This document shows positions 25,896-33,813 of a stretch of DNA of 64,000 bases, piece by piece (position 1 is the first letter of the stretch; each line of letters begins with the position of its first letter). The stretch lies in the NCBI GenBank assembly GCA_934466475.1, contig CAKSLI010000007.1, forward strand, positions 1-64,000. Direction: 5' to 3'. The notes beneath the pieces were generated by a model that searched no databases, was not told where the DNA came from, and was given only the letters and a program-made list of their open reading frames with translations. This DNA comes from an uncultured Oscillospiraceae bacterium. GTDB lineage: Bacteria; Bacillota; Clostridia; Oscillospirales; Ruminococcaceae. The position numbers and the translations under genes are program-made.

Positions 25896-27794
25896 ATGAA
25901 TCCAGATTATAATGTAACAATGCAGCAGGCTGAGGCCGATGTCGAGGCGCTAAAAAGAATATTCACGGACGCCAGACTGCTCAGCGCCGAACAGCTGAAA
26001 AACGGTTCCACCTGCCCCACCGCCGAGGAATTCGCCGGCGGAGCTGAAATAAACTGCGCAAGCTGCACCGCGGCTGCGGCGCTCAATGAAAAAAAGCAGA
26101 TCACCAAGCTGGAATTCATGGGCTCCGATATATTTCAGGTGATCGCTCAGTATGTCGAGATCGAGGACAAGCCCTACGTCATCGAGATGATAAAGAAGCT
26201 GTCCGATGATTCGCTCGTATATCTTGGCGGCAGGAACGAACTCGCCGCCAGACTTGCGCACAGCCACTCCGAAATATATATAGACCCTCTCACCGGCGCA
26301 TACAGCCGCCACTACTATGAGGAGTTCATGAAAAACGCGCTCACCTCAGCCGGCGTTGTTATGATAGACCTTGACGACTTCACGCTGTACAACGACAACT
26401 GCGGCCATGAAGCCGGAGATGCAGCCCTTAAAACTACGGTCAGCACCATACGCAGGTGTATCCGCGCGACAGACACGCTTGTGCGCTACGGCGGCGATGA
26501 ATTCCTGCTCATAATGCCTGGAATCACCGATGACAGATTCACGCAGCAGCTGCGGTATTTAAAGCGCCGCATTCACAAATCCGATATCCCCGGGCACTCG
26601 GGAATGGAGCTGTCGGTCAGCATCGGCGGTGTTCTCGCGGAAAACGAACCGCTCGCAAGCGCCGTTTCCCGCGCCGACAAGAATATGTACCTTGCCAAGA
26701 ACCGCAAGAACACAGTAGTCACGGACGACAGCAAGCTCTCAGGGACAGACGCGGAAAAGCTCAACATAATGATCGTTGACGATTCCGACTTCAACCGCGA
26801 GATCCTTTCCTCCATGCTCAGCAGCGAATTCAACATACTTGAAGCGGCAAACGGCGAGACCTGCCTCTCCATGCTGGAGGAATACGGCACGGATATCTCC
26901 CTCGTGCTGCTGGATATAGTAATGCCCGGCATAAGCGGCTTTGAGGTGCTGAAAGTAATGAACGCAGATCATCTTATCGAGGATATCCCGGTCATTATGA
27001 TCTCAAGCGACAATTCGGACTCCTCCGTCCGGGAAGCCTACGAAATGGGAGTTTCCGACTACATCAGCAGGCCGTTTGACGCAAAGGTGGTATACCACCG
27101 CGTATTCAATACGATAAAGCTGTATTCCAAGCAGCGCCGCCTCGTGAAGCTGGTCACGGACCAGATAAACGAGAAGGAAAAGAACAACAGCATGATGATC
27201 GGAATCCTCAGCCAGATAGTGGAGTTCCGCAACGGCGAAAGCGGTCTTCATGTTGTGCATATCCGTACCCTGACAGAAATGCTTATGGATCAGCTCGTCA
27301 AGAAAACGGACAAGTATAACCTGGACGCTTCTACAAGAATGCTGATCCCGACCGCCTCTGCTCTCCATGATATAGGAAAGATAGGCATAGACGACAAGAT
27401 ACTCAACAAGCCCGGCAGACTCACCAAGGAAGAGTTCGAAATAATGAAGACCCACACGGTTATCGGCGCCCAGATGATAGAAAGCCTGGAGCAGTACCAG
27501 AACGAGGAACTGATAAAAGTGGCTCACGAGATATGCCGCTGGCATCACGAGCGCTGGGACGGAAGGGGCTACCCTGACGGACTCAAGGGCGACGAGATAC
27601 CGATATCCGCGCAGATCGTGTCCATAGCGGACGTATACGATGCGCTGGTAAGCGAACGCGTCTATAAAAAGGCGCTTCCGCACGAAACCGCAATACGGAT
27701 GATACTTAACGGCGAATGCGGTCAGTTCAATCCGATCCTGCTGGAATGCCTCATAGACATAAATCAGGAGATAAAGAAAAAATTCAATACATGA
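25896..27794 (+). CDS. GGDEF-REC-HD-GYP c-di-GMP turnover protein
   Basis: A 632-residue protein with both a synthase and a hydrolase for c-di-GMP. Residues 1-125 are an unassigned domain with C40, C54 and C57. A GGDEF domain follows (about 126-275) with an intact GGDEF motif at 199-203. A receiver (about 289-405, Asp340 in VLLDIVMP) and an HD-GYP domain (about 430-630: HDIGKIG at 491-497, HHERWDGRGYP at 550-560) complete it. The receiver between the two enzymes can switch them when phosphorylated by the kinase encoded upstream. It lies 12 bp after the kinase gene. Confidence 0.94.
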   Translation: MNPDYNVTMQQAEADVEALKRIFTDARLLSAEQLKNGSTCPTAEEFAGGAEINCASCTAAAALNEKKQITKLEFMGSDIFQVIAQYVEIEDKPYVIEMIKKLSDDSLVYLGGRNELAARLAHSHSEIYIDPLTGAYSRHYYEEFMKNALTSAGVVMIDLDDFTLYNDNCGHEAGDAALKTTVSTIRRCIRATDTLVRYGGDEFLLIMPGITDDRFTQQLRYLKRRIHKSDIPGHSGMELSVSIGGVLAENEPLASAVSRADKNMYLAKNRKNTVVTDDSKLSGTDAEKLNIMIVDDSDFNREILSSMLSSEFNILEAANGETCLSMLEEYGTDISLVLLDIVMPGISGFEVLKVMNADHLIEDIPVIMISSDNSDSSVREAYEMGVSDYISRPFDAKVVYHRVFNTIKLYSKQRRLVKLVTDQINEKEKNNSMMIGILSQIVEFRNGESGLHVVHIRTLTEMLMDQLVKKTDKYNLDASTRMLIPTASALHDIGKIGIDDKILNKPGRLTKEEFEIMKTHTVIGAQMIESLEQYQNEELIKVAHEICRWHHERWDGRGYPDGLKGDEIPISAQIVSIADVYDALVSERVYKKALPHETAIRMILNGECGQFNPILLECLIDINQEIKKKFNT

Positions 27795-27831
27795 GTATTT
27801 CAAAAGCTACACCAAATAAGGAGATAATGCA

Positions 27832-28188
27832 ATGACTATCAGACAGTGCTATGAAAATATGGGCTCCGATTTTGACGGAGTTCTGCGCAGGCTTGGCAGC
27901 GAAGCTATAATTTCCCGCATAGCCGTAAAGTTCCTGAATGACCCCAGCTTCAGCGACCTGAAATCCGCACTGGCAGAGAACAGGATCGAGGACGCATTCC
28001 GTGCGGCGCATACCCTAAAAGGAGTCTGTGTGAATCTCGGATTCGACAGGCTGTACGAATGCAGCTCGGAGCTCACGGAGATACTGCGCGCAGGCAGCAC
28101 GGACGGCGCTGACGCGCTTCTCGCCGAGGCAGAAAAGAACTACGAGATCACCGCGGAGGCTCTCAGGCAGTTCAGAGACGGTCAGTGA
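27832..28188 (+). CDS. HPt phosphotransfer protein
   Basis: A 118-residue helical phosphotransfer protein. His60 in AFRAAHTLKGV is the phosphorylated residue, and the four-helix pattern fits HPt modules. It is the last gene of the phosphorelay operon and likely passes phosphate between the hybrid kinase, the receiver protein and the receiver of the GGDEF-HD-GYP enzyme. A strong terminator follows 13 bp on. Confidence 0.92.
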   Translation: MTIRQCYENMGSDFDGVLRRLGSEAIISRIAVKFLNDPSFSDLKSALAENRIEDAFRAAHTLKGVCVNLGFDRLYECSSELTEILRAGSTDGADALLAEAEKNYEITAEALRQFRDGQ

Positions 28189-28201
28189 TACGATAACAAC
28201 C

Positions 28202-28236
28202 AAAAATCCGGGGCTGTTTCCAGCCCCGGATTTTTA
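28202..28236 (+). terminator. Terminator of the phosphorelay operon
   Basis: A 14-bp stem (AAAATCCGGGGCTG, loop TTTC, complementary arm) ends in TTTTT. It can also act on the convergent lipoprotein gene. Confidence 0.93.
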
Positions 28237-28258
28237 TATGGAGGATTTTTTTGAAGGG

Positions 28259-30112
28259 TTATACGATCTGCTCGCCGTTTACATACAGATGATATCCGTT
28301 GGAAACTATCTGAGACACATCGCCGTCAAATTCAGTAATGTAGCTGTCTGCGGTCAGGGTCCACTCGGAACCGCTGTCGAGCGTTACCTTTACCGTGCCG
28401 CCCTCGCCGTCAGGATTGACTGCGCCGTTCATTGAGGAGTTTGTGAGCGTCATGTCAAGGCTGGATATGCTGTCGACCAGGATATTGCCCTCGATCGTCT
28501 GGCTTTCTGCCGTAAGGACAACGTCCCCGCCGTTCGCCCCGTGAGTGCCCCAGCCCCGGGAGCTGGAATTGCCCTCGACCCGCAGGAACGTATCGTTCGC
28601 CAGCGTGAAATCAACGTCCTTCAGGGAGATAACGCAGTCTGTATTCGTGATATAGAACATATCGCCGGAAAGACCGGTTATGCTTCCGCCCTCGGCTGTG
28701 AAATACGCTTCGCCGACGTCTGCGTCACCTGACATGCTCTGATATATCATTATCGTGTGGATATTCTCGTCCGGGTCGCCGTTGTAGGTGCCGGACATAT
28801 TTCCGGAAAGCGTGCAGTTATTGAGCGTTACGCTGTTCTTTCCCTCAACGACAATACCCTCGCTGTTGTTTGCGGTGAGCTCCGCGTCATTCACCGTCAC
28901 ATTCGCCGTGGAGTAAACCGCAGGGCTTCCGGTGCCGTTGGTGACATACTTTCCGCCGTTGACCGTGACTGTTCCGCCGCCGCGGTCCGTTCTTATCGCC
29001 GCTGAGGAGTTGCCCTCCGTCTGAACATCCAGGTCGTTGGCGGTCATTGTGCCGCCGCCTGTGGTCTGTATTCCGCCGGAATTACGCTCCGTTGTGCGGA
29101 TAACGCTGTCCGATATCATAACGGAGGTTCCCTCGCCGTAGCTGAAAACCGCGTTTCCGTTGACCGCCGCCGTATTAAACGTGGAGTTGCTGATGATCAC
29201 CTTGGCTCCGTTTGTCGCAAGGAGCCCGGCATTCTGACCGTAAAAGTCGCCGTTTTCGGTGTTTGAGGAATCACCGCCGTTCTTATTGACCGTGATATTT
29301 GTGAGCACCGCCTCAGCGCTGTCTATTCGCAGTGCGTTCTCGTCATCGCCTATGGAGGTGTATTCCGTATCGCTCTCCTCGGTGCTTTCAGTGATAGTAT
29401 TCGCAGAGGTGCCGTTAGTTACCTCGCTGCTGCCGCCGAATCCGCTTCCCGCCGACATATTCTTGACCAGTACGGAAGCCGCCGTGCCGTCCTCGTTGAG
29501 TGTGACTGCAAGCACGCTCCCGACTGCGATATCATCAATGGAACCGGCGCTGCTTCCCTGGAGAAATTCCACGGATATCTCAGTGTCGTCGGTTACTGTG
29601 AACTCAACGCTGCTGCCGTTTGATTCAAACGTGCTTCCGCTTTCACCCGGCTTTGCCGGAGGTTCGCCGTCAGATGCGGAGCCGTTGTCCGAAGGCTTTT
29701 CCGGAGCCTCGCCGTCAGGTGCAGAGCCGTTGTCCGCGGGCTTTGCCGGAGGTTCGCCGTCAGATGCGGAGCCGTTGTCCGCGGGCTTTTCCGGAGCCTC
29801 GCCGTCAGGCGCGGAGCCGTTGTCCGAAGGCTTTTCCGGAGCTTCGCCGTCAGGTGCAGAGCCCATTGAAGCTGTTGTGATCTCTCCCTCGTCAGCGGTT
29901 ATCTTATTTCCGTCAACCGCTGTGACCTTGACGGTCTTGTGGCTCTGGGACTGCTCAGTTTCTGACGTGCCGGATATCTGCGCGTCAGAGGCAGTGTGCT
30001 CAACCGTGGAAACCACGGAGCTCTCCGAGCTGGCGGAGCTGCTGGAGCAGCCGGTCGCGGAGGCCGCGACAACTGCCGCACATATAATTGCAAAGTATCT
30101 TGATGTATTCAT
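28259..30112 (-). CDS. Beta-helix surface lipoprotein with 15-residue repeats
   Basis: A 617-residue lipoprotein (lipobox SATGC, Cys22). After a Ser-rich stretch come five tandem 15-residue units (86-160) of the form APDGEAPEKPSDNGS or ASDGEPPAKPADNGS. Residues about 230-600 are a right-handed beta-helix type domain rich in Asn/Gly/Thr/Ser turns, like the carbohydrate-binding Cthe_2159 family (DUF4353) of plant-cell-wall degraders. The assignment of that family is by pattern only. Its promoter lacks a good -35 box and carries two direct repeats, which suggests an activator. Repeat length may vary between strains. Confidence 0.75.
   Translation of the reverse strand: MNTSRYFAIICAAVVAASATGCSSSSASSESSVVSTVEHTASDAQISGTSETEQSQSHKTVKVTAVDGNKITADEGEITTASMGSAPDGEAPEKPSDNGSAPDGEAPEKPADNGSASDGEPPAKPADNGSAPDGEAPEKPSDNGSASDGEPPAKPGESGSTFESNGSSVEFTVTDDTEISVEFLQGSSAGSIDDIAVGSVLAVTLNEDGTAASVLVKNMSAGSGFGGSSEVTNGTSANTITESTEESDTEYTSIGDDENALRIDSAEAVLTNITVNKNGGDSSNTENGDFYGQNAGLLATNGAKVIISNSTFNTAAVNGNAVFSYGEGTSVMISDSVIRTTERNSGGIQTTGGGTMTANDLDVQTEGNSSAAIRTDRGGGTVTVNGGKYVTNGTGSPAVYSTANVTVNDAELTANNSEGIVVEGKNSVTLNNCTLSGNMSGTYNGDPDENIHTIMIYQSMSGDADVGEAYFTAEGGSITGLSGDMFYITNTDCVISLKDVDFTLANDTFLRVEGNSSSRGWGTHGANGGDVVLTAESQTIEGNILVDSISSLDMTLTNSSMNGAVNPDGEGGTVKVTLDSGSEWTLTADSYITEFDGDVSQIVSNGYHLYVNGEQIV
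29633..29857 (-). repeat. Five tandem 45-bp repeats within the lipoprotein gene
   Basis: The five 15-codon units form two alternating variants (PDGEAPEKP and SDGEPPAKP), which points to growth by unequal crossing over of a two-unit block. Confidence 0.9.
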
Positions 30113-30161
30113 AAAATCACTGCCTTTCTGTGTGAAGGTGCCGTTTTTTGTTTACGACTAG

Positions 30162-30194
30162 ATTATAGCCTCCAAACGTGACATTCTTGTGACA
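30162..30194 (-). promoter_or_regulatory. Activator-type promoter of the beta-helix lipoprotein
   Basis: Minus strand TATAAT (30162-30167). Where a -35 box is due there are two direct TGTCAC repeats (30178-30183 and 30189-30194), spaced 11 bp, one helix turn. This is the layout used by OmpR/PhoB-type response regulators. Confidence 0.6.
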
Positions 30195-30247
30195 CTATTG
30201 GAATCAAATGCTGAATACACCGGGAAAAATACGGCAGATAAATGTGA

Positions 30248-30278
30248 AAGCTCCGCAGGTCAACTGCGGAGCTTTCTA
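30248..30278. terminator. Hairpin between lipoprotein promoter and MITE
   Basis: Stem AAAGCTCCGCA with complementary arm TGCGGAGCTTT; the T-tract is weak. It probably ended the GGDEF transcript before the MITE landed between it and that gene's stop codon. Confidence 0.6.
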
Positions 30279-30284
30279 ATCTAT

Positions 30285-30443
30285 GGTCACCTCTAAAAAC
30301 CGGTTTGAAAAGGGAAAATGGGTAGAGTGCGCCGAATGCGATGAAAGCCGACGAAGTAAGGCTGTATGCCTTACGAGGAGGTTTTCTGAAGCAGGCGGTG
30401 TGCTATACACATTTTCACTCAAACAAGGTTTTTAGAGGTGACC
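30285..30443. mobile_element. MITE copy 2, 159 bp
   Basis: A 159-bp element with 17-bp perfect terminal inverted repeats (GGTCACCTCTAAAAACC) and the 4-bp duplication CTAT (30281-30284, 30444-30447). It matches copy 1 at 157 of 159 positions and ends 5 bp from the stop codon of the GGDEF gene. Confidence 0.93.
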
Positions 30444-30448
30444 CTATA

Positions 30449-32323
30449 TCAGTCCTGACGGACTGCTTTTCTTTTGCGCTTATCCTCGTACATGCGTGAA
30501 TCGGCTATCCTGATCATCTCGTCAATATCAGCGGCGGAGCCCGGCTCTGAGCTCTCCCAGCCAGCGCTTATCCCAACGGGATATCCCTTTCCTGACGTTC
30601 TGTTGTACTCGTCAAGATAACCGCGAACCTGCGCGATGTAATCCTCCGGAACAAATCCGCTTCCGGAAGCGATGACCGCAAATTCGTCTCCGCCGAATCG
30701 CGAGCAGGCGATATCTCCGTCATTGTACAGCAGCGCCGCCGCTACGGTCTTTATCGCAATGTCGCCCTCGGTGTGGCCAAAGTTGTCGTTCACATATTTC
30801 AGCCTGTCCATATCTATCGAGAACACCCATATCCTTCCGCCGGAATTGCGCTTCTCGAATTCCTTGTAGAATCCGCGGCGGTTGAGCAGCCCGGTCAGCG
30901 GGTCGTGTATGTGCATCTCGGCGAGCTCGCTGTAAGCGCGCTCAAGCTGGACGCGGTTTATAAGCTCCTCAAGTATCTGCGAGACATTGCTTATGTAACG
31001 CCTCCGGTTGGAGTATACGAATTCCTCAGCGAACGCAATGCTCGCACACGCATAGCCGATTATCTTCTCCATAAAGTGGACCGGCGAAAAATACAGCACA
31101 TCGTAAGCTTCCAGGACCTTGTCCATATCAGGCAGGATCTCCCGTGCAGGGAAAATCACGCTGTCCGTGTAAACCGTGTCGCGTTCGCGGTGCATGAAGC
31201 AGTTCACGTTTTCAGTGAACACGTCGTGATAGCGGAGCATTCCCGGCTTATTCTCGAAAATATCCGTGTTCACGCAGAACCACTCGACATAATCCCCGTG
31301 CCTGCCCATAACCGCGGCAAGCTCCTTAAGGCTTCCGCATTTGGTGGCTTTCCGGAGGAAGTTGAACATAAAATCCTCGTGCCATGCGGAATTTCCCACG
31401 CGGTCGTGCAGCTTCAGTATCTTCTCGCAGGGCTCGTGCGCCGAGAGCTCCACGCACCCGCAGGACTGACCCAGCCTCATCTGGTACGGAACATATTCTG
31501 TGACCGGGGCGGACTTGCTGCTTACAAGCTCCAGCGTAAGGCTCCCGGCGGCTGAATAATCAACACAGCCGGTCGTCAGCCGCGGCTGATAGTATTGTTC
31601 AAGGTCTATGCCGTCGAATCCGGTGACTATCACATCGTCCGGTACTTTTATGCCCTTTTTCCTGAGATACTGGCAGACCGCTATCGCCATGGTATCGTTG
31701 AAGCAGACTATCGCCTGCGGCATGGGCAGACCAGTTTCCATGAAACCATCCATTGCGCGCACGGTCGGCACGTCCCAGAAATCGCCGTAGCCTATGCGCC
31801 GCTCGTCCTGATCAATGCCGTATTCAGCCAGTATTTTCCGGCAGCACGCAAGGCGGTCCTCGGAAAAATCATTACCCTTGAATCCTGCCATTATATTTAT
31901 GGTCCGGCAGCCATGGACTTCTATCACATGACGGAGTATCTTCTCAAATGTCGCAACATAGTCGAAGCGTATGCATGAAGCCCCAGCAAACTCCCCGTCA
32001 AGCGTGACCACAGGAATGCCGGCGTCCACGCCCGCCGCGACCAGCATTCTGCTCACTTCATCGTTGAGTATCGACTGCGGCAGGACCACGAGCGCGTCCA
32101 GCAGCTCAATGTTCACCAGGCGGTATATTCCGGCTTCCCCGGCTATGTCCTCGGCGCTTTCCCCGGTGTTGGAATAAAGATCGCAGAACGATGAGAATAT
32201 CATGACCTTCCAGCCGCTATTTATCACGCTGGAGCATATTGAATCCACTATCCCCTTGACGTCCTCGTTGGTTATCTTGGAGCAGCAGATCCCGAGTATT
32301 TTGTATTTTTTTCCAACTGGCAT
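30449..32323 (-). CDS. LacI/periplasmic-binding-like sensor fused to GGDEF domain
   Basis: A 624-residue protein. Residues about 1-275 resemble the sugar-binding core of LacI regulators (KILGICCSKITNEDV, PDAIVCFNDTMAIA region, VPDDVIVTGFDG), but without the DNA-binding head. A middle helical region follows, then a GGDEF domain (about 455-620; FGGDEF, Gly544-Phe548), which looks catalytically intact. There is no signal peptide or membrane segment, so it should sense a cytoplasmic sugar or nucleoside and make c-di-GMP in response. Its promoter contains a large inverted repeat over the -10 box. Confidence 0.9.
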   Translation of the reverse strand: MPVGKKYKILGICCSKITNEDVKGIVDSICSSVINSGWKVMIFSSFCDLYSNTGESAEDIAGEAGIYRLVNIELLDALVVLPQSILNDEVSRMLVAAGVDAGIPVVTLDGEFAGASCIRFDYVATFEKILRHVIEVHGCRTINIMAGFKGNDFSEDRLACCRKILAEYGIDQDERRIGYGDFWDVPTVRAMDGFMETGLPMPQAIVCFNDTMAIAVCQYLRKKGIKVPDDVIVTGFDGIDLEQYYQPRLTTGCVDYSAAGSLTLELVSSKSAPVTEYVPYQMRLGQSCGCVELSAHEPCEKILKLHDRVGNSAWHEDFMFNFLRKATKCGSLKELAAVMGRHGDYVEWFCVNTDIFENKPGMLRYHDVFTENVNCFMHRERDTVYTDSVIFPAREILPDMDKVLEAYDVLYFSPVHFMEKIIGYACASIAFAEEFVYSNRRRYISNVSQILEELINRVQLERAYSELAEMHIHDPLTGLLNRRGFYKEFEKRNSGGRIWVFSIDMDRLKYVNDNFGHTEGDIAIKTVAAALLYNDGDIACSRFGGDEFAVIASGSGFVPEDYIAQVRGYLDEYNRTSGKGYPVGISAGWESSEPGSAADIDEMIRIADSRMYEDKRKRKAVRQD

Positions 32324-32341
32324 GGTACCTCAATCCCCTCA

Positions 32342-32368
32342 TGTGGTATATATATTTATAATACCACA
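32342..32368 (-). promoter_or_regulatory. Inverted-repeat operator over the GGDEF promoter
   Basis: TGTGGTAT (32342-32349) and ATACCACA (32361-32368) form an inverted repeat with an 11-bp gap, covering the -10 box and start point. Confidence 0.6.
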
Positions 32369-32386
32369 CCGGCGGGACTTTGTCAA
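32358..32386 (-). promoter_or_regulatory. Promoter of the LacI-like GGDEF gene
   Basis: Minus strand TTGACA (32381-32386), 17-bp spacer, TATTAT (32358-32363). Confidence 0.88.
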
Positions 32387-32449
32387 TTATTTTAGGGGGT
32401 TCCATATTGATAAACGGCGGCAGTCTCACATATACTGGCTTTACTGCAC

Positions 32450-32478
32450 TTGACAAATATATAGTGTTAGTGTATAAT
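32450..32478 (+). promoter_or_regulatory. Promoter of the small lipoprotein gene
   Basis: TTGACA (32450-32455), 17-bp spacer, TATAAT (32473-32478). Confidence 0.92.
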
Positions 32479-32519
32479 CTACATTACAAAGAATTTATTT
32501 CTACTGGAAAGGATATTAT

Positions 32520-33113
32520 ATGAAGAAGCTGCTTACAGCGCTTGCCGCCGCAGTCCTCCTGACTGGCTGCGCCGGGCATACATCGTCACAGCAGGAGAGC
32601 TCCTCTCCCGAATCTGAAAGCACCACAATACAGCAGGAAAACAGCGCCCCTGAGACTGAGCCGCCGTCAGAAAACAGCGATCCCACAGAAGAAACAGAAC
32701 CCGGTACAGAAGAAACGGAACCCGGTACAGATGAGCAGTCCGACCCGGTAACGGTGAACTATGCCGAGGACGTAAGCATTCCTGAAGACGCAGAGGTATT
32801 CGAGTTTTCCGCCGCCGGAGCCTTGCAGCCTGTCCGGACGGTATTCACCGCCGACCGCACGGTCACCGACCTGAAAGTTCTTGCCCTGACATATAAAGAC
32901 ATGGACGCGGACGGAAACGTTGTGTTCTCCATTGAGGAGCTTATGACTATCCCGGAATTCAACGCTGATTCCGTGCTGAAAGCAAGCCTTGAATACATCG
33001 GCACGATACCGAACAACGGAATATCCTACACCGACCCTGCCACCGGAAAGACGCGCCGCTTTGCAGTCAACATGAGCGGAAATGACGGTTCCCTTTTCCT
33101 CTGGGAATTCTGA
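32520..33113 (+). CDS. Lipoprotein, function unknown
   Basis: A 197-residue surface lipoprotein: residues 1-17 are the signal and Cys18 (LLTGC) the anchor. A low-complexity Ser/Thr/Pro/Glu stretch (about 22-75) contains an EETEPGT repeat. The C-terminal 115 residues form a beta-rich domain (FSAAGALQPVRTVFTADRTV, VKVLALTY-like) with no match I recognise. The start follows AAAGGATA. It is monocistronic with a near-consensus promoter and ends near the hairpin element at 33125. Confidence 0.8.
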   Translation: MKKLLTALAAAVLLTGCAGHTSSQQESSSPESESTTIQQENSAPETEPPSENSDPTEETEPGTEETEPGTDEQSDPVTVNYAEDVSIPEDAEVFEFSAAGALQPVRTVFTADRTVTDLKVLALTYKDMDADGNVVFSIEELMTIPEFNADSVLKASLEYIGTIPNNGISYTDPATGKTRRFAVNMSGNDGSLFLWEF

Positions 33114-33124
33114 TCGCGCAAAAA

Positions 33125-33296
33125 ATGGGGCTGAATGATACAGCCCCATAGAGACCGTCGCTTAGACACTTGCGCGGATAGAAGTGTTTTTTGCCTCGGC
33201 AAAGCTGAGGCAAAAAACAGATTTCAAAAGCCCGCTTCGCGGGCAAATTTGGTTTTTTTCGACAGACTGAATGGGGCTGAATGATACAGCCCCATA
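33125..33296. repeat. Hairpin-rich element between two copies of a terminator hairpin (short form)
   Basis: Two identical 26-bp hairpin copies (33125-33150 and 33271-33296) flank a 120-bp insert. The insert starts with GAGACCG and holds two hairpins: TTTTTTGCCTC/GAGGCAAAAAA (33187-33217) and GCCCGC-ttc-GCGGGC. The same insert, longer, lies at 63601-63896, again between copies of a terminator hairpin. The left hairpin copy keeps the T-tract that ends mazF on the minus strand. No gene is present. Confidence 0.85.
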
Positions 33297-33300
33297 AATA

Positions 33301-33642
33301 TCACAAACCGAAGCTCACTGAAAGAGCGTTGTTCACCTGAGACATGGCGTCGTTGTCAAGCTCGCCCATGCGCTCCTTCAGCCGCCTTTTATCCAATGTA
33401 CGCACCTGCTCCAGAAGCACTATGGAGTCCTTCGCAAGTCCGCAGGAAGCGGCATTAAGCGAAATATGTGTCGGCAGCTTCGATTTGTCCTTCTGGCTCG
33501 TTATTGCAGCGGCTATCACGGTGGGGCTGTGCTTGTTGCCGATATCATTCTGTACTATCAGCACCGGGCGGATACCGCCCTGCTCCGAGCCTACCACCGG
33601 GCTCAGATCCGCATAATAGATCTCTCCGCGTTTCACCAGCAT
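33301..33642 (-). CDS. MazF/PemK-family endoribonuclease toxin
   Basis: A 113-residue mRNA-cleaving toxin of the NdoA (EndoA) type. It opens with VKRGEIYYADLSPVVGSEQGGIRPVLIVQND, a full MazF N-terminal signature (in two parts here), and has THISL and LLEQVRTLDKRRL in the usual places, so the catalytic Arg and Thr are kept. No MazE antitoxin frame lies upstream: the 171 bp before it on the minus strand hold only short stops. Either the antitoxin is elsewhere or the protein is a tamed housekeeping RNase, as seen in many Firmicutes. Confidence 0.93.
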   Translation of the reverse strand: MLVKRGEIYYADLSPVVGSEQGGIRPVLIVQNDIGNKHSPTVIAAAITSQKDKSKLPTHISLNAASCGLAKDSIVLLEQVRTLDKRRLKERMGELDNDAMSQVNNALSVSFGL

Positions 33643-33813
33643 TTAAAACCATTCCTTTCGTATTGATATCTGACGTCTGCGCCGGTTTTCCGGTTCAACG
33701 TTATTATTGCCTGCACTCACGAAGTTATACAGGCATTTTCCATAAAACAGGATTACGCCGGCACTTCATTTTATTCATCTATTACTAATTAAGTTACTGG
33801 AATAGGAGGAAAA

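Noticed and set aside
33301..33813. A MazE antitoxin in the region before mazF
   Set aside because: Minus-strand frames there are short and have no ribosome site or AbrB-like pattern.
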